Positions 28,803 to 37,684 of a DNA stretch of 64,000 nucleotides are shown here, piece by piece. The stretch comes from Vibrio rhodolitus (lineage in GTDB: Bacteria; Pseudomonadota; Gammaproteobacteria; Enterobacterales; Vibrionaceae). The DNA lies in contig NZ_QLYZ01000011.1 of NCBI RefSeq assembly GCF_003350325.1, forward strand, positions 62,001 to 126,000. Direction: 5' to 3'. The notes beneath the pieces are model-generated. The model made no database searches. It had not been told where the DNA came from and saw only the letters and a program-made list of their open reading frames with translations. A program made the position numbers and the translations under genes. How positions within the stretch are numbered: position 1 is the stretch's first letter; every line of letters begins with the position of its first letter.

Positions 28803-30973
28803 GTAATGTTATCACCCCTTCGTTATCTGCTGAGCCACTAGGCAATGCCCCACTTATGGCGACGCTACAACGTTTGGCACAAAAAGGTTCACTGCGCCAG
28901 TTGGACTACCAATTAGCGCGCTTTATTTTCAGTAAATCTCACAGTGATCAATTAGCGTTTATTGCTGGAGTGGTGAGTAGTGAGCTGGGCAAAGGACACA
29001 TTTGCTTGCCGCTGCGTGATGCGCAATCGCAACCGGTCGATCTTGCTAGCAAGCTAGGTTTGTTTGGCGATGCGGCGTTAGAGCTTAACCAAGTATTAAT
29101 CGCGATTGATTGGCAGCAACTGCTGAGTCACTCTATTTGGGTTGCCAATCCGACTCACAAAAAGGCTTCAGCTTTACCGTTGGTGTTTGACGGTGAGCGA
29201 GTTTATTTGCACCGTTACTGGCATTATGAAGTGACACTCGCCGAGCGATTAAATAGCTTTGGGACACCGATGATCTTAAAGCCTATCGAGATCCAAAAGC
29301 TGACCAATTTGCTCGATCATTTGTTCGCCCGCAGTTACCAATACTTGTTTGCCGCCTTAAGTAGTGCGGCGAAAAATCTAAACCTTAGTCAAGTGCAGCG
29401 TCAGCAGTTAGTGTGTGATCATTTAGATGTGGTTGAAGATAGCTCACTGGATTGGTCGGCAATTGATCAAGTATTGCTGCAAGCAAAACGCGCCGAACAA
29501 TTGGCACCATTGGATCAGCTGGTTCCTCAAGCGGTGTGTGTCAACTGGCAGAAAGTTGCGGCTGCGATCGCGTTGACTAAACGTTTTGCCGTGATTTCGG
29601 GTGGTCCTGGTACCGGTAAAACTACTACGGTGACTAAGTTGCTGGCAGCCTTAATTGAACAGGCGCAAAACTCTGAGAGTGGTGTTAATGTCGTTCCTAC
29701 TATCAAGCTGGTGGCTCCAACGGGTAAAGCCGCGGCTCGCTTGACCGAATCGATTGGTAAGGCGGTAGCTGAGCTGCCGGTTAGTCCAGAGCTAAAAGCG
29801 GCGATCCCGACCGAATCGAGCACCTTGCATCGCTTGTTAGGTGCATTGCCAAATAGTGTCGAGTTTCGCCATAACCAAGCAAACCCGCTACACCTCGATA
29901 TTTTGGTGGTCGATGAAGCGTCGATGGTTGATTTGTCGATGATGTACAAGCTGGTGGATGCCCTGCCAAAGCATGCTCGTTTGATCTTGCTGGGCGATAA
30001 AGATCAGCTCGCTTCGGTAGAAGCTGGCGCAGTACTGGGCGATATTTGTTCGTTCCATCAATATGGCTATAGCAGCCAGCAAGGCGAACTGATCGCTCAG
30101 CTAACTGGCTTTAATACTCTTGCGCAAAGTCCGCAAAAAGGCAGCCAAGTCGGCGATAGTCTTTGTATGCTGCAAAAGAGTTATCGTTTTGATGCGCGCT
30201 CAGGCATTGGTCAGCTTGCTAAAGCCGTCAATGCGGGTTCGGGCTTTAAGTACGATGCCGTGTGGCAGCGTGACTTTGCTGATATTGCCCAGTACCCACT
30301 TGATATGCAGCACTACAATCAGCTGATTCAAACCATGGTCAGTGAATACAGTGTATACCTCAAGCGCATCGCCAAGCGCGAAGTGAATCCTCAAACCGAA
30401 CAGCTTGAATCTGTCACAGCTTTGGCAAAGGCGGGTTTAGACGCGTTTGCTGGTTGCCGTCTGCTGTGTGCGATACGCGAAGGCGATTTTGGCGTGACAG
30501 GCTTAAACCAGCGTATTGAACGTGCGTTAGTCGCGCGCAAACTGGTGCAAACTCAAGATGAACTTTGGTATCACGGTCGACCAGTGATGATCACCCGTAA
30601 CGATCACGCTTTAGGTTTGTATAACGGTGATATCGGTATCTGTATTTGGGATGACTCGCTGGAAGAACCGCGCTTAAAGGTCTTCTTTGAGTTGCCAGAT
30701 GGTAGTGTGAAATCGGTACTGCCAAGTCGCGTGCCAGAGCATGAAACAGCCTACGCGATGACGATTCACAAATCACAGGGTAGTGAGTTTGAGTTTACTT
30801 TGATGATTTTGCCAAAAGAGTTTAGTCCGATTTTAACCCGGGAACTGATATACACCGGCATTACTCGCGCGAAAAAACGTTTGGCGATGTACGTTCAACC
30901 TGATGTGGTTAAGCGGGGTATCAAAGTGATGACTGAGCGTGCCAGCGGCTTGGTGGAAAAGCTGAAAGGTTAA
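28799..30973 (+). CDS. recD: Exodeoxyribonuclease V alpha subunit RecD
   Basis: 724-residue RecD, the 5'-3' SF1 helicase of RecBCD. Walker A GGPGTGKTT is at about 268-276, followed by LVAPTGKAAARLTESIGKA, Walker B LDILVVDEASMVDLSMM, LLGDKDQLASVEAGAVLGDI and the C-terminal AYAMTIHKSQGSEFEFTLM and ITRAKKRLAMY. It is about 115 residues longer than the E. coli protein (608). Much of the excess is an extra helical segment at about 178-245 between the N-terminal domain and the NWQKVAAAIALT start of the motor. The ATG overlaps the recB stop (ATGA), so the two are translationally coupled. Confidence 0.96.
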   Translation: MSNVITPSLSAEPLGNAPLMATLQRLAQKGSLRQLDYQLARFIFSKSHSDQLAFIAGVVSSELGKGHICLPLRDAQSQPVDLASKLGLFGDAALELNQVLIAIDWQQLLSHSIWVANPTHKKASALPLVFDGERVYLHRYWHYEVTLAERLNSFGTPMILKPIEIQKLTNLLDHLFARSYQYLFAALSSAAKNLNLSQVQRQQLVCDHLDVVEDSSLDWSAIDQVLLQAKRAEQLAPLDQLVPQAVCVNWQKVAAAIALTKRFAVISGGPGTGKTTTVTKLLAALIEQAQNSESGVNVVPTIKLVAPTGKAAARLTESIGKAVAELPVSPELKAAIPTESSTLHRLLGALPNSVEFRHNQANPLHLDILVVDEASMVDLSMMYKLVDALPKHARLILLGDKDQLASVEAGAVLGDICSFHQYGYSSQQGELIAQLTGFNTLAQSPQKGSQVGDSLCMLQKSYRFDARSGIGQLAKAVNAGSGFKYDAVWQRDFADIAQYPLDMQHYNQLIQTMVSEYSVYLKRIAKREVNPQTEQLESVTALAKAGLDAFAGCRLLCAIREGDFGVTGLNQRIERALVARKLVQTQDELWYHGRPVMITRNDHALGLYNGDIGICIWDDSLEEPRLKVFFELPDGSVKSVLPSRVPEHETAYAMTIHKSQGSEFEFTLMILPKEFSPILTRELIYTGITRAKKRLAMYVQPDVVKRGIKVMTERASGLVEKLKG

Positions 30974-31096
30974 TAGAGAATAGAGAATAGAAAAGGCTGA
31001 AAACCATCCTTGGTTGTCGCCAGCAAAGCGAAGGTTTAGTTATATCAATCGGGTAAGTAATCAATTAGTAAGAGTGCTTACTTGTTCTGATTGCTA

Positions 31097-31276
31097 TCAG
31101 TTAAATGCGGTAGTAAAAGAGATATTGCGGATCTTGTATTGGTCTTGATAGGTCAGAATAAAGTCTTTCAAGCTCTCAGTTACAGGGAAAACGCAATGCA
31201 CGCTGAGGTCGGTCAGCAATTCGTTTTCAGCCATATCCCAAAAGCTTTGCAGCGAGTTACAAATTACGGTTTTCAT
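31097..31276 (-). CDS. Small unrecognised protein (59 residues)
   Basis: An ATG-started frame of 60 codons on the minus strand encodes a balanced, protein-like 59-residue sequence. It begins MKTVICNSLQSFWDMAENEL, has a middle VHCVFPVTESLKDFIL and ends IRNISFTTAFN. Codon choice resembles the neighbouring genes, amino-acid composition is soluble and mixed, and there are two Cys and one Trp; no signal peptide or membrane helix is seen. It sits alone in the 523-base gap between recD and argA, convergent to recD. The ribosome-binding site is weak (only a GAG about 12 bases before ATG). I do not recognise the family. It is under the length cut-off of many gene callers, so it could easily be missed; chance ORF remains possible. 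Confidence 0.55.
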   Translation of the reverse strand: MKTVICNSLQSFWDMAENELLTDLSVHCVFPVTESLKDFILTYQDQYKIRNISFTTAFN

Positions 31277-31421
31277 GATGTTTGCTCATAGTTGACGTTG
31301 TTGTTATCTACTTAAAGCAATCCATAGCCAAATGAGTGATTCCAATCTAGCTTCCTTGAAAGCGGGTGAATAATATACAACTCTTGTTGTGAAATAAAGC
31401 TCATAATTAAGACATTCGACT

Positions 31422-31453
31422 AAAAAGACCATCTTTTTCGATGGTCTTTTTTT
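31422..31453. terminator. Terminator downstream of argA
   Basis: Stem AAAAGACCATC / GATGGTCTTTT with a six-base T/C loop, and A- or T-runs on both sides. It serves argA on the minus strand, whose stop is 44 bases away, and could also work on the plus strand. Confidence 0.85.
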
Positions 31454-31496
31454 GACCAATCGTTTGCTGGTAAAAACAGCTGATTTACGCGGTAGC

Positions 31497-32837
31497 CTAT
31501 GCGGTTCTGATCGCCAAGATTTTAGAGTTACGTTGATAGTTGTAGAGGTTCTTTTTCTGTGATGGTAGCGACTCGACACCCACCTCATAAAAACCTTGTT
31601 CTCTAAACCAGTGCAAGCTGTGGGTGGTTAACACAAACAGTTGGTTGATCCCTTGCTGCTTACATTGCTGGCGCATATGGTTTAGTAAAATAAGTCCACG
31701 GTTGCCATCACGATATTCTGGATGAATGGCAACACACGCCATTTCAGCCATGCTGTCTTCCTCATAAGGGTAGAGCGCGGCACAACCGATAATAAGACCA
31801 TCTTTTTCAATAATGGTGAACTGGTGGATCTCTTGCTCTAATTGCTCACGTGAGCGACGAACCAAGACCCCTTGCTCTTCCAATGGACGAATCAGATCCA
31901 AAATACCACCGATATCATCAATCTTTGCCAAGCGCACTCGCTCAGAGCTAGCATAAACAATCTGCGTACCGATACCATCAAGTGAAAACAGTTCTTGGAT
32001 CAGCGCGCCATCAACCTTATAGCTCACCAAGTGGCTGCGCGGTACGCCGGCACGGCATGCTGTGATAGCTGCACGTAAGAAACGTAAGCTACCCGAAACA
32101 TTGTCATTGGATTGATCAACGTCTTGCTCTAGCTTGTCTAAGATCTGCTCTGCTTCGCGCGGCACGAGTTCAGCAATGACATCACCGTGTTCGTCCAAAA
32201 TACCTTGCGCTGAACAAAAACCGATGAGTTTATCTGCATTAAGGCGGATAGCGACTTGGGTAGCAACCTCTTCTGAAGTGAGGTTAAACGACTCGCCGGT
32301 TACTGAACTGGCAATGGGGCCGAGTAGCACAATTGAGTCTTGCTCAAGCATGCGGTTGATGCCAGAAATATCGATGCGGCGAATTTTTCCGCTATGACAA
32401 TAATCGATGCCATCATCGACTCCAAGCGGTTGGGCAATCACAAAGTTACCACTGACCACATTGAGTTGCGTGCCTGCCATCGGGGTGTTGCTTAAGCTCA
32501 TAGAAAGCTGTGCCGTGATTGCAAGCTGCAATTGTCCTGCCGCTTGCATAACTAGTGGCAATGAATGCTCATCAGTGATTCGAATATCTTTATGGTAGGC
32601 ATTATTAATATCGTTATTCGCAAGGATAGAGTTGATCTGAGGTCGTGCACCATGTACCAGTACAATCTTAACACCCAAACTATGTAGTAGGGCTAAGTCG
32701 CTGATTATATTTTTGAAATTACCATCTGCTACTGCTTCTCCGCCGAGCATGATCACGATGGTTTTACCACGGTGTGCATTAACGTAAGGAGCAGACTGAC
32801 GAAATCCTTTTACAAGTGCGGTACTACGTATTTTCAC
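31497..32837 (-). CDS. argA: Amino-acid N-acetyltransferase (N-acetylglutamate synthase)
   Basis: 446-residue ArgA, which makes N-acetylglutamate from glutamate and acetyl-CoA, the first arginine-biosynthesis step. The N-terminal amino-acid-kinase-like domain (about 20-290) includes [15 protein letters not shown] and [13 protein letters not shown] and provides arginine feedback binding. The C-terminal GNAT domain (about 300-446) includes [20 protein letters not shown], the acetyl-CoA loop, and ends in [17 protein letters not shown]. The start is GTG at 32837. Two ARG-box-like operators with a perfect TATAAT between them lie just upstream, predicting ArgR repression. It is divergent from the DUF2850 gene. 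Confidence 0.96.
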   Translation of the reverse strand: MKIRSTALVKGFRQSAPYVNAHRGKTIVIMLGGEAVADGNFKNIISDLALLHSLGVKIVLVHGARPQINSILANNDINNAYHKDIRITDEHSLPLVMQAAGQLQLAITAQLSMSLSNTPMAGTQLNVVSGNFVIAQPLGVDDGIDYCHSGKIRRIDISGINRMLEQDSIVLLGPIASSVTGESFNLTSEEVATQVAIRLNADKLIGFCSAQGILDEHGDVIAELVPREAEQILDKLEQDVDQSNDNVSGSLRFLRAAITACRAGVPRSHLVSYKVDGALIQELFSLDGIGTQIVYASSERVRLAKIDDIGGILDLIRPLEEQGVLVRRSREQLEQEIHQFTIIEKDGLIIGCAALYPYEEDSMAEMACVAIHPEYRDGNRGLILLNHMRQQCKQQGINQLFVLTTHSLHWFREQGFYEVGVESLPSQKKNLYNYQRNSKILAIRTA

Positions 32838-32852
32838 ATCAAGTCCATCTTT

Positions 32853-32891
32853 GGTGAATTTGTATGTAATTATAGTGCAAATTTATTCCGA
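32853..32891 (-). promoter_or_regulatory. Paired ARG boxes and -10 element of argA
   Basis: Two 18-base ARG-box-like sites (consensus WNTGAATWWWWATTCANW) lie at 32853-32870 (core TGAATTTGTATGTA) and 32874-32891 (core TGCAAATTTATTCC). They are 3 bases apart, the spacing seen in known ArgR operators. A perfect TATAAT on the minus strand occupies 32869-32874, spanning the junction, so bound ArgR would cover the promoter. Confidence 0.7.
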
Positions 32892-32995
32892 AATAGGCAA
32901 GTGTTTTTTTGGAATAGATATCCAATATTACACAGCTAAAATTGAGGCAGTGTGAGACGCATGCTATAGAGAATTTTTCCGTTAGGTAATATTGC

Positions 32996-33424
32996 ATGAG
33001 CGTGACTATTAAAAGTAAATCAGCGCAGGGAAAAGAATCTGCTTTAGTAGCCTCACCACGTAAGTGGCTGTTAGGGCTCGCTGGCATGGCCGCGATTGGC
33101 GTTAGCTACGTTATGATCCAAGGCGGGGTTATGCTGTATCAACAGTATCAGCAAGTTACTCACCCTAAATCACTTATCTATGGTACTTGGGTGGAGTACG
33201 ATGTCGCACCTTATCGTGCTGATAGGCTGGTTATAAGCGCGGCAGGTATTACTATCGATGGCGGCGTCGTGGACACTGATTTCCAATTTGATGGCGAGTT
33301 TCTGACTTATCAACATGGCTCGCAAGAGCGCCGTTTTAAGTTTCAATATGAAAACTGGAACGAGATGACTCTGCAAACCGATAACGCGTATCAGCCTGTC
33401 TTTGTTAAAAGCCCATCAAATTAA
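32996..33424 (+). CDS. DUF2850 domain-containing membrane-anchored protein
   Basis: 142-residue protein of a family I associate with vibrios only (DUF2850), with no known function. It has a short charged N-terminus, one transmembrane helix at about 25-43 (WLLGLAGMAAIGVSYVMIQG) and then a periplasmic domain of about 95 residues. That domain contains IYGTWVEYDVAPYRADRLVI and a run of beta strands, reminiscent of small barrel or lipocalin-like sheets. It is divergent from argA across 158 bases and followed 83 bases later by mltA. Confidence concerns the gene and family, not the role. Confidence 0.8.
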   Translation: MSVTIKSKSAQGKESALVASPRKWLLGLAGMAAIGVSYVMIQGGVMLYQQYQQVTHPKSLIYGTWVEYDVAPYRADRLVISAAGITIDGGVVDTDFQFDGEFLTYQHGSQERRFKFQYENWNEMTLQTDNAYQPVFVKSPSN

Positions 33425-33507
33425 CATTCATTAACGCTCATACCATTGACGAGAATATTGAGAGTTTGTCATGCTCAAGGTATCTCGTTAATGGAACTCA
33501 ATAACCA

Positions 33508-34620
33508 ATGCAACAAGCAATGAAAAAAATCTTTCCTTTAGCCGCAGTGACGCTGCTGTTTGGCTGTGCTCAACCTACCGATCGCGCGCAACAATACTTT
33601 GATCAAGAGTTTGAGACTACCCTCAATCGTACCGATAGCGTGCAATCAAACGTAACGCGAGATTTTACCGAGTTTCATAAACAAGCTGAGCAGGTGGTCG
33701 ATAAGTCGCCTTCGATGGCGAAAGTGTATCAACCGCTGTACGAAACGCTCAATGAATGGGTGCTGCAAAGTGGCGATCCGAGTGAGCTAGGCAACTTTGG
33801 TATTCAAACTGCACAGCTAGGTGGTGGCGATAAGCAAGGCAATGTACTGTTTACGGGCTATTTTTCACCTGTGATGGAATTGCGCCATGAGGCGAATGAA
33901 ACCTACAAATACCCAGTTTATGCCAAACCTGATTGCAACAAAAACTGCCCAACGCGCGCCGAGATTTATGCCGGTGCATTGGAAGGGCAAGGTTTAGAGC
34001 TAGGCTATGCGGCTAACATGATCGACCCTTTCTTGATGGAAGTGCAAGGCAGTGGCTTTGTTCACTTTGAAGACGATGACACGCTTGAGTATTTTGCTTA
34101 CGGCGGTAAGAACAACAAAGCGTATGTCAGCATTGGTCGAGTATTGATTGAGCGTGGTGAAGTCTCACGTGAAAAAATGTCGATGAAAGCGATTAAAGAG
34201 TGGGTACTCGCTAATGACGAAGCAACCGTACGAGAAGTGCTAGAGCAAAACCCATCGTTTGTCTTTTTTGCCCCGCGAGCTGACGCGCCAGTAACGGGTT
34301 CAGCAGGTATTCCATTGTTGCCAATGGCGTCTGTCGCGGGAGACCGAAGCATTTTGCCTATGGGAACCCCAATCCTTGCGGAAGTACCATTGTTAAACGC
34401 TGATGGCTCATGGAGCGGCGCTCACCAACTGCGTCTCCTTATCGTGCTAGATACTGGTGGTGCGGTAAAACAGAACCATCTTGATCTCTACCATGGTATG
34501 GGACCGCGCGCGGGTACTGAAGCTGGTCACTACAAACATTTCGGTCGCGTGTGGAAGCTAGGGTTAGAAAACTCCCCGACGCAAGCGCCTTGGGCAATGC
34601 CGCCAGAAAAACAAAACTAG
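33508..34620 (+). CDS. mltA: Membrane-bound lytic murein transglycosylase A
   Basis: 370-residue outer-membrane lipoprotein cleaving peptidoglycan with formation of 1,6-anhydromuramic ends. A lipoprotein signal peptide ends in LLFGC with Cys20 as the lipidated residue. The MltA domain begins with LFTGYFSPVMELR. The C-terminal 3D (double-psi barrel) part contains VAGDRSILPMGTPILAEVP and LIVLDTGGAVKQNHLDLYHG, which holds the catalytic-Asp region. Length fits E. coli MltA (365). ATG 33508 has GGAA 11 bases upstream; ATG 33520 would also leave a workable signal peptide. Confidence 0.95.
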   Translation: MQQAMKKIFPLAAVTLLFGCAQPTDRAQQYFDQEFETTLNRTDSVQSNVTRDFTEFHKQAEQVVDKSPSMAKVYQPLYETLNEWVLQSGDPSELGNFGIQTAQLGGGDKQGNVLFTGYFSPVMELRHEANETYKYPVYAKPDCNKNCPTRAEIYAGALEGQGLELGYAANMIDPFLMEVQGSGFVHFEDDDTLEYFAYGGKNNKAYVSIGRVLIERGEVSREKMSMKAIKEWVLANDEATVREVLEQNPSFVFFAPRADAPVTGSAGIPLLPMASVAGDRSILPMGTPILAEVPLLNADGSWSGAHQLRLLIVLDTGGAVKQNHLDLYHGMGPRAGTEAGHYKHFGRVWKLGLENSPTQAPWAMPPEKQN

Positions 34621-34660
34621 TCGCTATGCCCTATTAGGGGCGAGTATAGACATTTCCATA

Positions 34661-34692
34661 AAGAGTGCGTATAAATCGCACTCTTCTTTTTT
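34661..34692 (+). terminator. Terminator after mltA
   Basis: 9-base stem AAGAGTGCG / CGCACTCTT (34661-34669 / 34677-34685) followed by CTTTTTT. Confidence 0.88.
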
Positions 34693-34716
34693 GTAACCGA
34701 TTTACGGGCTTAAACT

Positions 34717-35526
34717 ATGCGTGAATTAGACACCCCAGCGTCAGACAACTACAACCAACGTTTTGGTGGTACACGTCGTTTATATGGCAATAGCGAAGTG
34801 GAAATACTTCGTGCGGCACACGTATGTGTGATCGGGATTGGTGGTGTAGGTTCATGGGCTGTGGAAGCTCTGGCACGTACGGGTATTGGTGAACTGACGT
34901 TGATCGATATGGACGATGTGTGCGTGACCAATATTAACCGTCAGATTCATGCCATGAGCGGCACTGTCGGTCAAAGCAAAATCGAAGTGATGGCGGAGCG
35001 CGTTAAATTGATTAACCCTGAGTGTAAGGTTAATTTGATTGATGACTTTATTACGCCAGATAATCAGCATGAGTACCTATCTAAAGAGTACGACTATGTG
35101 CTGGATGCGATCGACAGTGTAAAAGCGAAAGCGGCATTACTGGCTTACTGCCGTAGCAACAAAATTAAAGTGATCACCACAGGTGGTGCTGGTGGTCAGG
35201 TTGACCCAACCCAAATTCAAGTGGCGGATCTGACTAAAACCATTCAAGATCCGCTGGCGAAGAAGATTAAAGACACCTTGCGTCGTCATCATAACTTCCC
35301 GAAAAATCCACAACGTAAATTTGGTATCGACTGCGTGTTCTCTACCGAGCAGCTAAAATACCCACAAGCGGATGGTTCGGTGTGTGGCGTGAAAGCGACC
35401 GCTGAAGGTCCAAAACGTATGGATTGTGCGAGTGGTTTTGGCGCTGCAACCGTGGTGACCGCGACGTTTGGTTTTGTTGCGGTCGCGCGTATCGTTGAAA
35501 AACTGATTCAAAAGCACAAGAAGTAG
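34717..35526 (+). CDS. tcdA: tRNA cyclic N6-threonylcarbamoyladenosine synthase TcdA (CsdL)
   Basis: 269-residue E1-like (ThiF/MoeB family) enzyme that uses ATP to convert t6A37 in tRNA to its cyclic form. It has a Rossmann ATP-binding loop VCVIGIGGVGSWAVEALARTG (near residues 35-55), LIDMDDVCVTNINRQIHAM, the Asp/Arg adenylation motif, and DYVLDAIDSVKAKAALLAYC. CGVKATAEGPKRMDC near the end contains the catalytic-region cysteines. It is followed 9 bases later by csdE, the sulfur acceptor linked to CsdA, as in E. coli, where csdL and csdE belong to the same system. Assignment is secure. Confidence 0.94.
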   Translation: MRELDTPASDNYNQRFGGTRRLYGNSEVEILRAAHVCVIGIGGVGSWAVEALARTGIGELTLIDMDDVCVTNINRQIHAMSGTVGQSKIEVMAERVKLINPECKVNLIDDFITPDNQHEYLSKEYDYVLDAIDSVKAKAALLAYCRSNKIKVITTGGAGGQVDPTQIQVADLTKTIQDPLAKKIKDTLRRHHNFPKNPQRKFGIDCVFSTEQLKYPQADGSVCGVKATAEGPKRMDCASGFGAATVVTATFGFVAVARIVEKLIQKHKK

Positions 35527-35535
35527 GGTGGTGTG

Positions 35536-35964
35536 ATGTCGACATTTCCATTAAGTCCATTTGGCACGCAAATTACAGCCGAAGAGATTGTCGAGACCAT
35601 GCAAGGTATGCGTGGTTGGGAAGACCGTTACCGTCAAGTGATCCAATGGGGTAAAAAACTGCCAGTAATGCCTGAAGAGTTTAAGTCACAACAAGTCATC
35701 GTGTCAGGCTGTGAAAGCCAGGTATGGTTGGTGAGTGAACAAGTTGGCGAGACGTGGTCATTGTGCGCGGATTCAGATGCGCGTATTGTGCGTGGGCTGA
35801 TCGCTTTGGTGATGGCGGCGTACAACTACAAAACCAGTGAGCAAATCCAACAGTTTGATATTGATGATTATTTTTCCAAGTTAGGCTTAATTGATCATCT
35901 GAGCCCTTCGCGTGGCAACGGTCTAAAAGCGATTGTTGAGCAGATCAAGCAGCTTAGTGCCTAA
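35536..35964 (+). CDS. csdE: Cysteine desulfuration protein, SufE family (CsdE-like)
   Basis: 142-residue sulfur-acceptor protein. It takes persulfide from a cysteine desulfurase (CsdA or SufS) and passes it on. The active-site Cys59 lies in VIVSGCESQVWL, preceded by GWEDRYRQVIQWGKKLP, which is conserved in SufE/CsdE. Linkage to tcdA favours CsdE over SufE. No csdA gene is present in the window. I prefer ATG 35536, seven bases after AGGG, over the GTG three bases earlier. Confidence 0.9.
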   Translation: MSTFPLSPFGTQITAEEIVETMQGMRGWEDRYRQVIQWGKKLPVMPEEFKSQQVIVSGCESQVWLVSEQVGETWSLCADSDARIVRGLIALVMAAYNYKTSEQIQQFDIDDYFSKLGLIDHLSPSRGNGLKAIVEQIKQLSA

Positions 35965-35981
35965 GGCGAAAGCAATTTGAA

Positions 35982-36008
35982 ATTCCCGCGATTTAGCGGG
36001 ATTTTTTG
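35982..36008 (+). terminator. Terminator after csdE
   Basis: Stem ATTCCCGC / GCGGGAT with a GATTTA loop and a run of six T. Confidence 0.88.
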
Positions 36009-36150
36009 TATTTGGATGTAGTGGTGGTTAATTTTTAATCACTGCTTTTTTAATGTCTTAGCGAAAACAGGGTCTTGTCACACTTGTTGTCTTTAGTTAA
36101 AGGCTGTAAAATTCGCGCCCTTATTTATTGTTCCGTTGTTGAGAGGCTTC

Positions 36151-37275
36151 ATGACTACTGAAAAAATCAACCTGCTTGATTTTGATCGCCAAGGATTGCG
36201 TAAATTCTTTGCAGAAGAATTAAACGAAAAAGCATTCCGCGCCGAACAGGTGATGAAGTGGATCTACCATTTTGGTGTCGATGATTTCGACAACATGAAC
36301 AACATCAACAAGCAATTGCGTGAGAAGCTAAAGCAACGCTGTGAGATTAAAGCTCCAGTGGTATCGGCTGCTCAACACTCATCTGATGGTACCATCAAGT
36401 GGGCAATGCGTGTGGGTGATCAAGACGTAGAAACAGTTTACATCCCTGAAGATGATCGCGCGACGCTTTGTGTCTCTTCACAAGTGGGTTGTGCATTGGA
36501 ATGTAAATTCTGTTCAACTGCTCAGCAGGGCTTCAACCGTAACCTGAAAGTATCTGAAATCATCGGTCAGGTATGGCGCGCAGCGCGTGAAGTGGGTCTT
36601 GAGAAAGAAACTGGTCGCCGCCCAATTACCAACGTGGTAATGATGGGTATGGGTGAGCCACTACTAAACATGAAAAACCTGATCCCAGCGTTAGAAATCA
36701 TGCTGGATGATCTAGGTTTTGGTCTGTCTAAGCGTCGCGTTACCGTATCGACTTCAGGTGTGGTATCAGGTCTTGATCAAATGACGGGTAAAATCGACGT
36801 TGCACTAGCGATCTCGCTACACGCACCAAATGACAAGCTACGCAGCGAAATCATGCCGATCAACGACCGTTGGGACATTCAAGAGTTCTTAGCGTCAGTG
36901 CGTCGTTACCTTGCATCATCAAATGCTAACCGCGGTAAAGTGACGGTTGAATACGTGCTGCTGGACCATGTCAACGATGATATGGACCATGCTCGCGAGC
37001 TGGCGGAGCTGATGAAAGATACGCCATGTAAGATTAACCTGATCCCGTTTAACCCGTACCCAGGTTCACCTTACAAGAAGCCAAGTAACTCACGTATCGA
37101 CCGCTTCCAAAAGACACTGATGCAATATGAGCACACCGTAACGATTCGTAAGACTCGTGGCGACGATATTGATGCCGCATGTGGTCAGTTGGTTGGTGAT
37201 GTTATCGACCGTACTAAACGTACAGCAGCTGCAAAAGCGGCGAAAGGCGAAACAATCGACGTTAAAGCGCTATAA
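36151..37275 (+). CDS. rlmN: 23S rRNA A2503-C2 / tRNA A37-C2 methyltransferase RlmN
   Basis: 374-residue radical-SAM methyltransferase that methylates C2 of A2503 in 23S rRNA and A37 in some tRNAs. The iron-sulfur cluster cysteines are C114, C118 and C121 in the CxxxCxxC motif [27 protein letters not shown] is the GxGEP-type SAM motif, and the mechanistic C-terminal cysteine lies in [13 protein letters not shown] 36151 with GAGAGG four bases before it is preferred to a TTG at 36136 upstream of that site. The start of a conserved block that continues with rodZ, ispG, hisS, yfgM, bamB and der. Confidence 0.97.
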   Translation: MTTEKINLLDFDRQGLRKFFAEELNEKAFRAEQVMKWIYHFGVDDFDNMNNINKQLREKLKQRCEIKAPVVSAAQHSSDGTIKWAMRVGDQDVETVYIPEDDRATLCVSSQVGCALECKFCSTAQQGFNRNLKVSEIIGQVWRAAREVGLEKETGRRPITNVVMMGMGEPLLNMKNLIPALEIMLDDLGFGLSKRRVTVSTSGVVSGLDQMTGKIDVALAISLHAPNDKLRSEIMPINDRWDIQEFLASVRRYLASSNANRGKVTVEYVLLDHVNDDMDHARELAELMKDTPCKINLIPFNPYPGSPYKKPSNSRIDRFQKTLMQYEHTVTIRKTRGDDIDAACGQLVGDVIDRTKRTAAAKAAKGETIDVKAL

Positions 37276-37293
37276 AAGCCAAAATTAACCATC

Positions 37294-37320
37294 AAGCCAG
37301 AGCAATGCTCTGGCTTTTTT
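37294..37320 (+). terminator. Terminator after rlmN
   Basis: AAGCCAGAGC / GCTCTGGCTT stem with an AAT loop closing into six T, separating rlmN from rodZ transcription. Confidence 0.9.
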
Positions 37321-37684
37321 GTTGCAAGTTATTTCTCACTAAAATAAAGATTTAGCGCACTTTGTTAGTTTTATCTTGTTTCATTATGTCAGTTTTTCGA
37401 AAAACCTTGAGCTTGCTGTAATTTATCTACCCAGATTGTGTTGTTTCGCGGTTGATATCTATTAGAATTAGTAATTACACCTTGATATCGATTATCTGAT
37501 AGTTTCAATAGAGGTTATAAAACAGGCTTAACTTGTTTAACAGTGATACAAATTCAATCTTGTGCGCAAGGTGCCTTTTGACTGATAAATAAGTAAGCGA
37601 ATTAATTTACCTTAGGTAATGCCGGCAACTAACTAAAAATAACTAAGACAGGCAAACCTAAAGGAACATGAGAGACACAACAAT
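37321..37684. other. rlmN-rodZ intergenic region
   Basis: No supported gene. AT-rich, with a perfect 14-base palindrome GTTTTTCGAAAAAC (37392-37405) and a smaller dyad TTACCT-T-AGGTAA (37607-37619). TTGATATC occurs twice (near 37450 and 37483). In E. coli a pilW/pilF-type gene lies here; it is absent. The region presumably contains the rodZ-ispG promoter. Confidence 0.5.
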
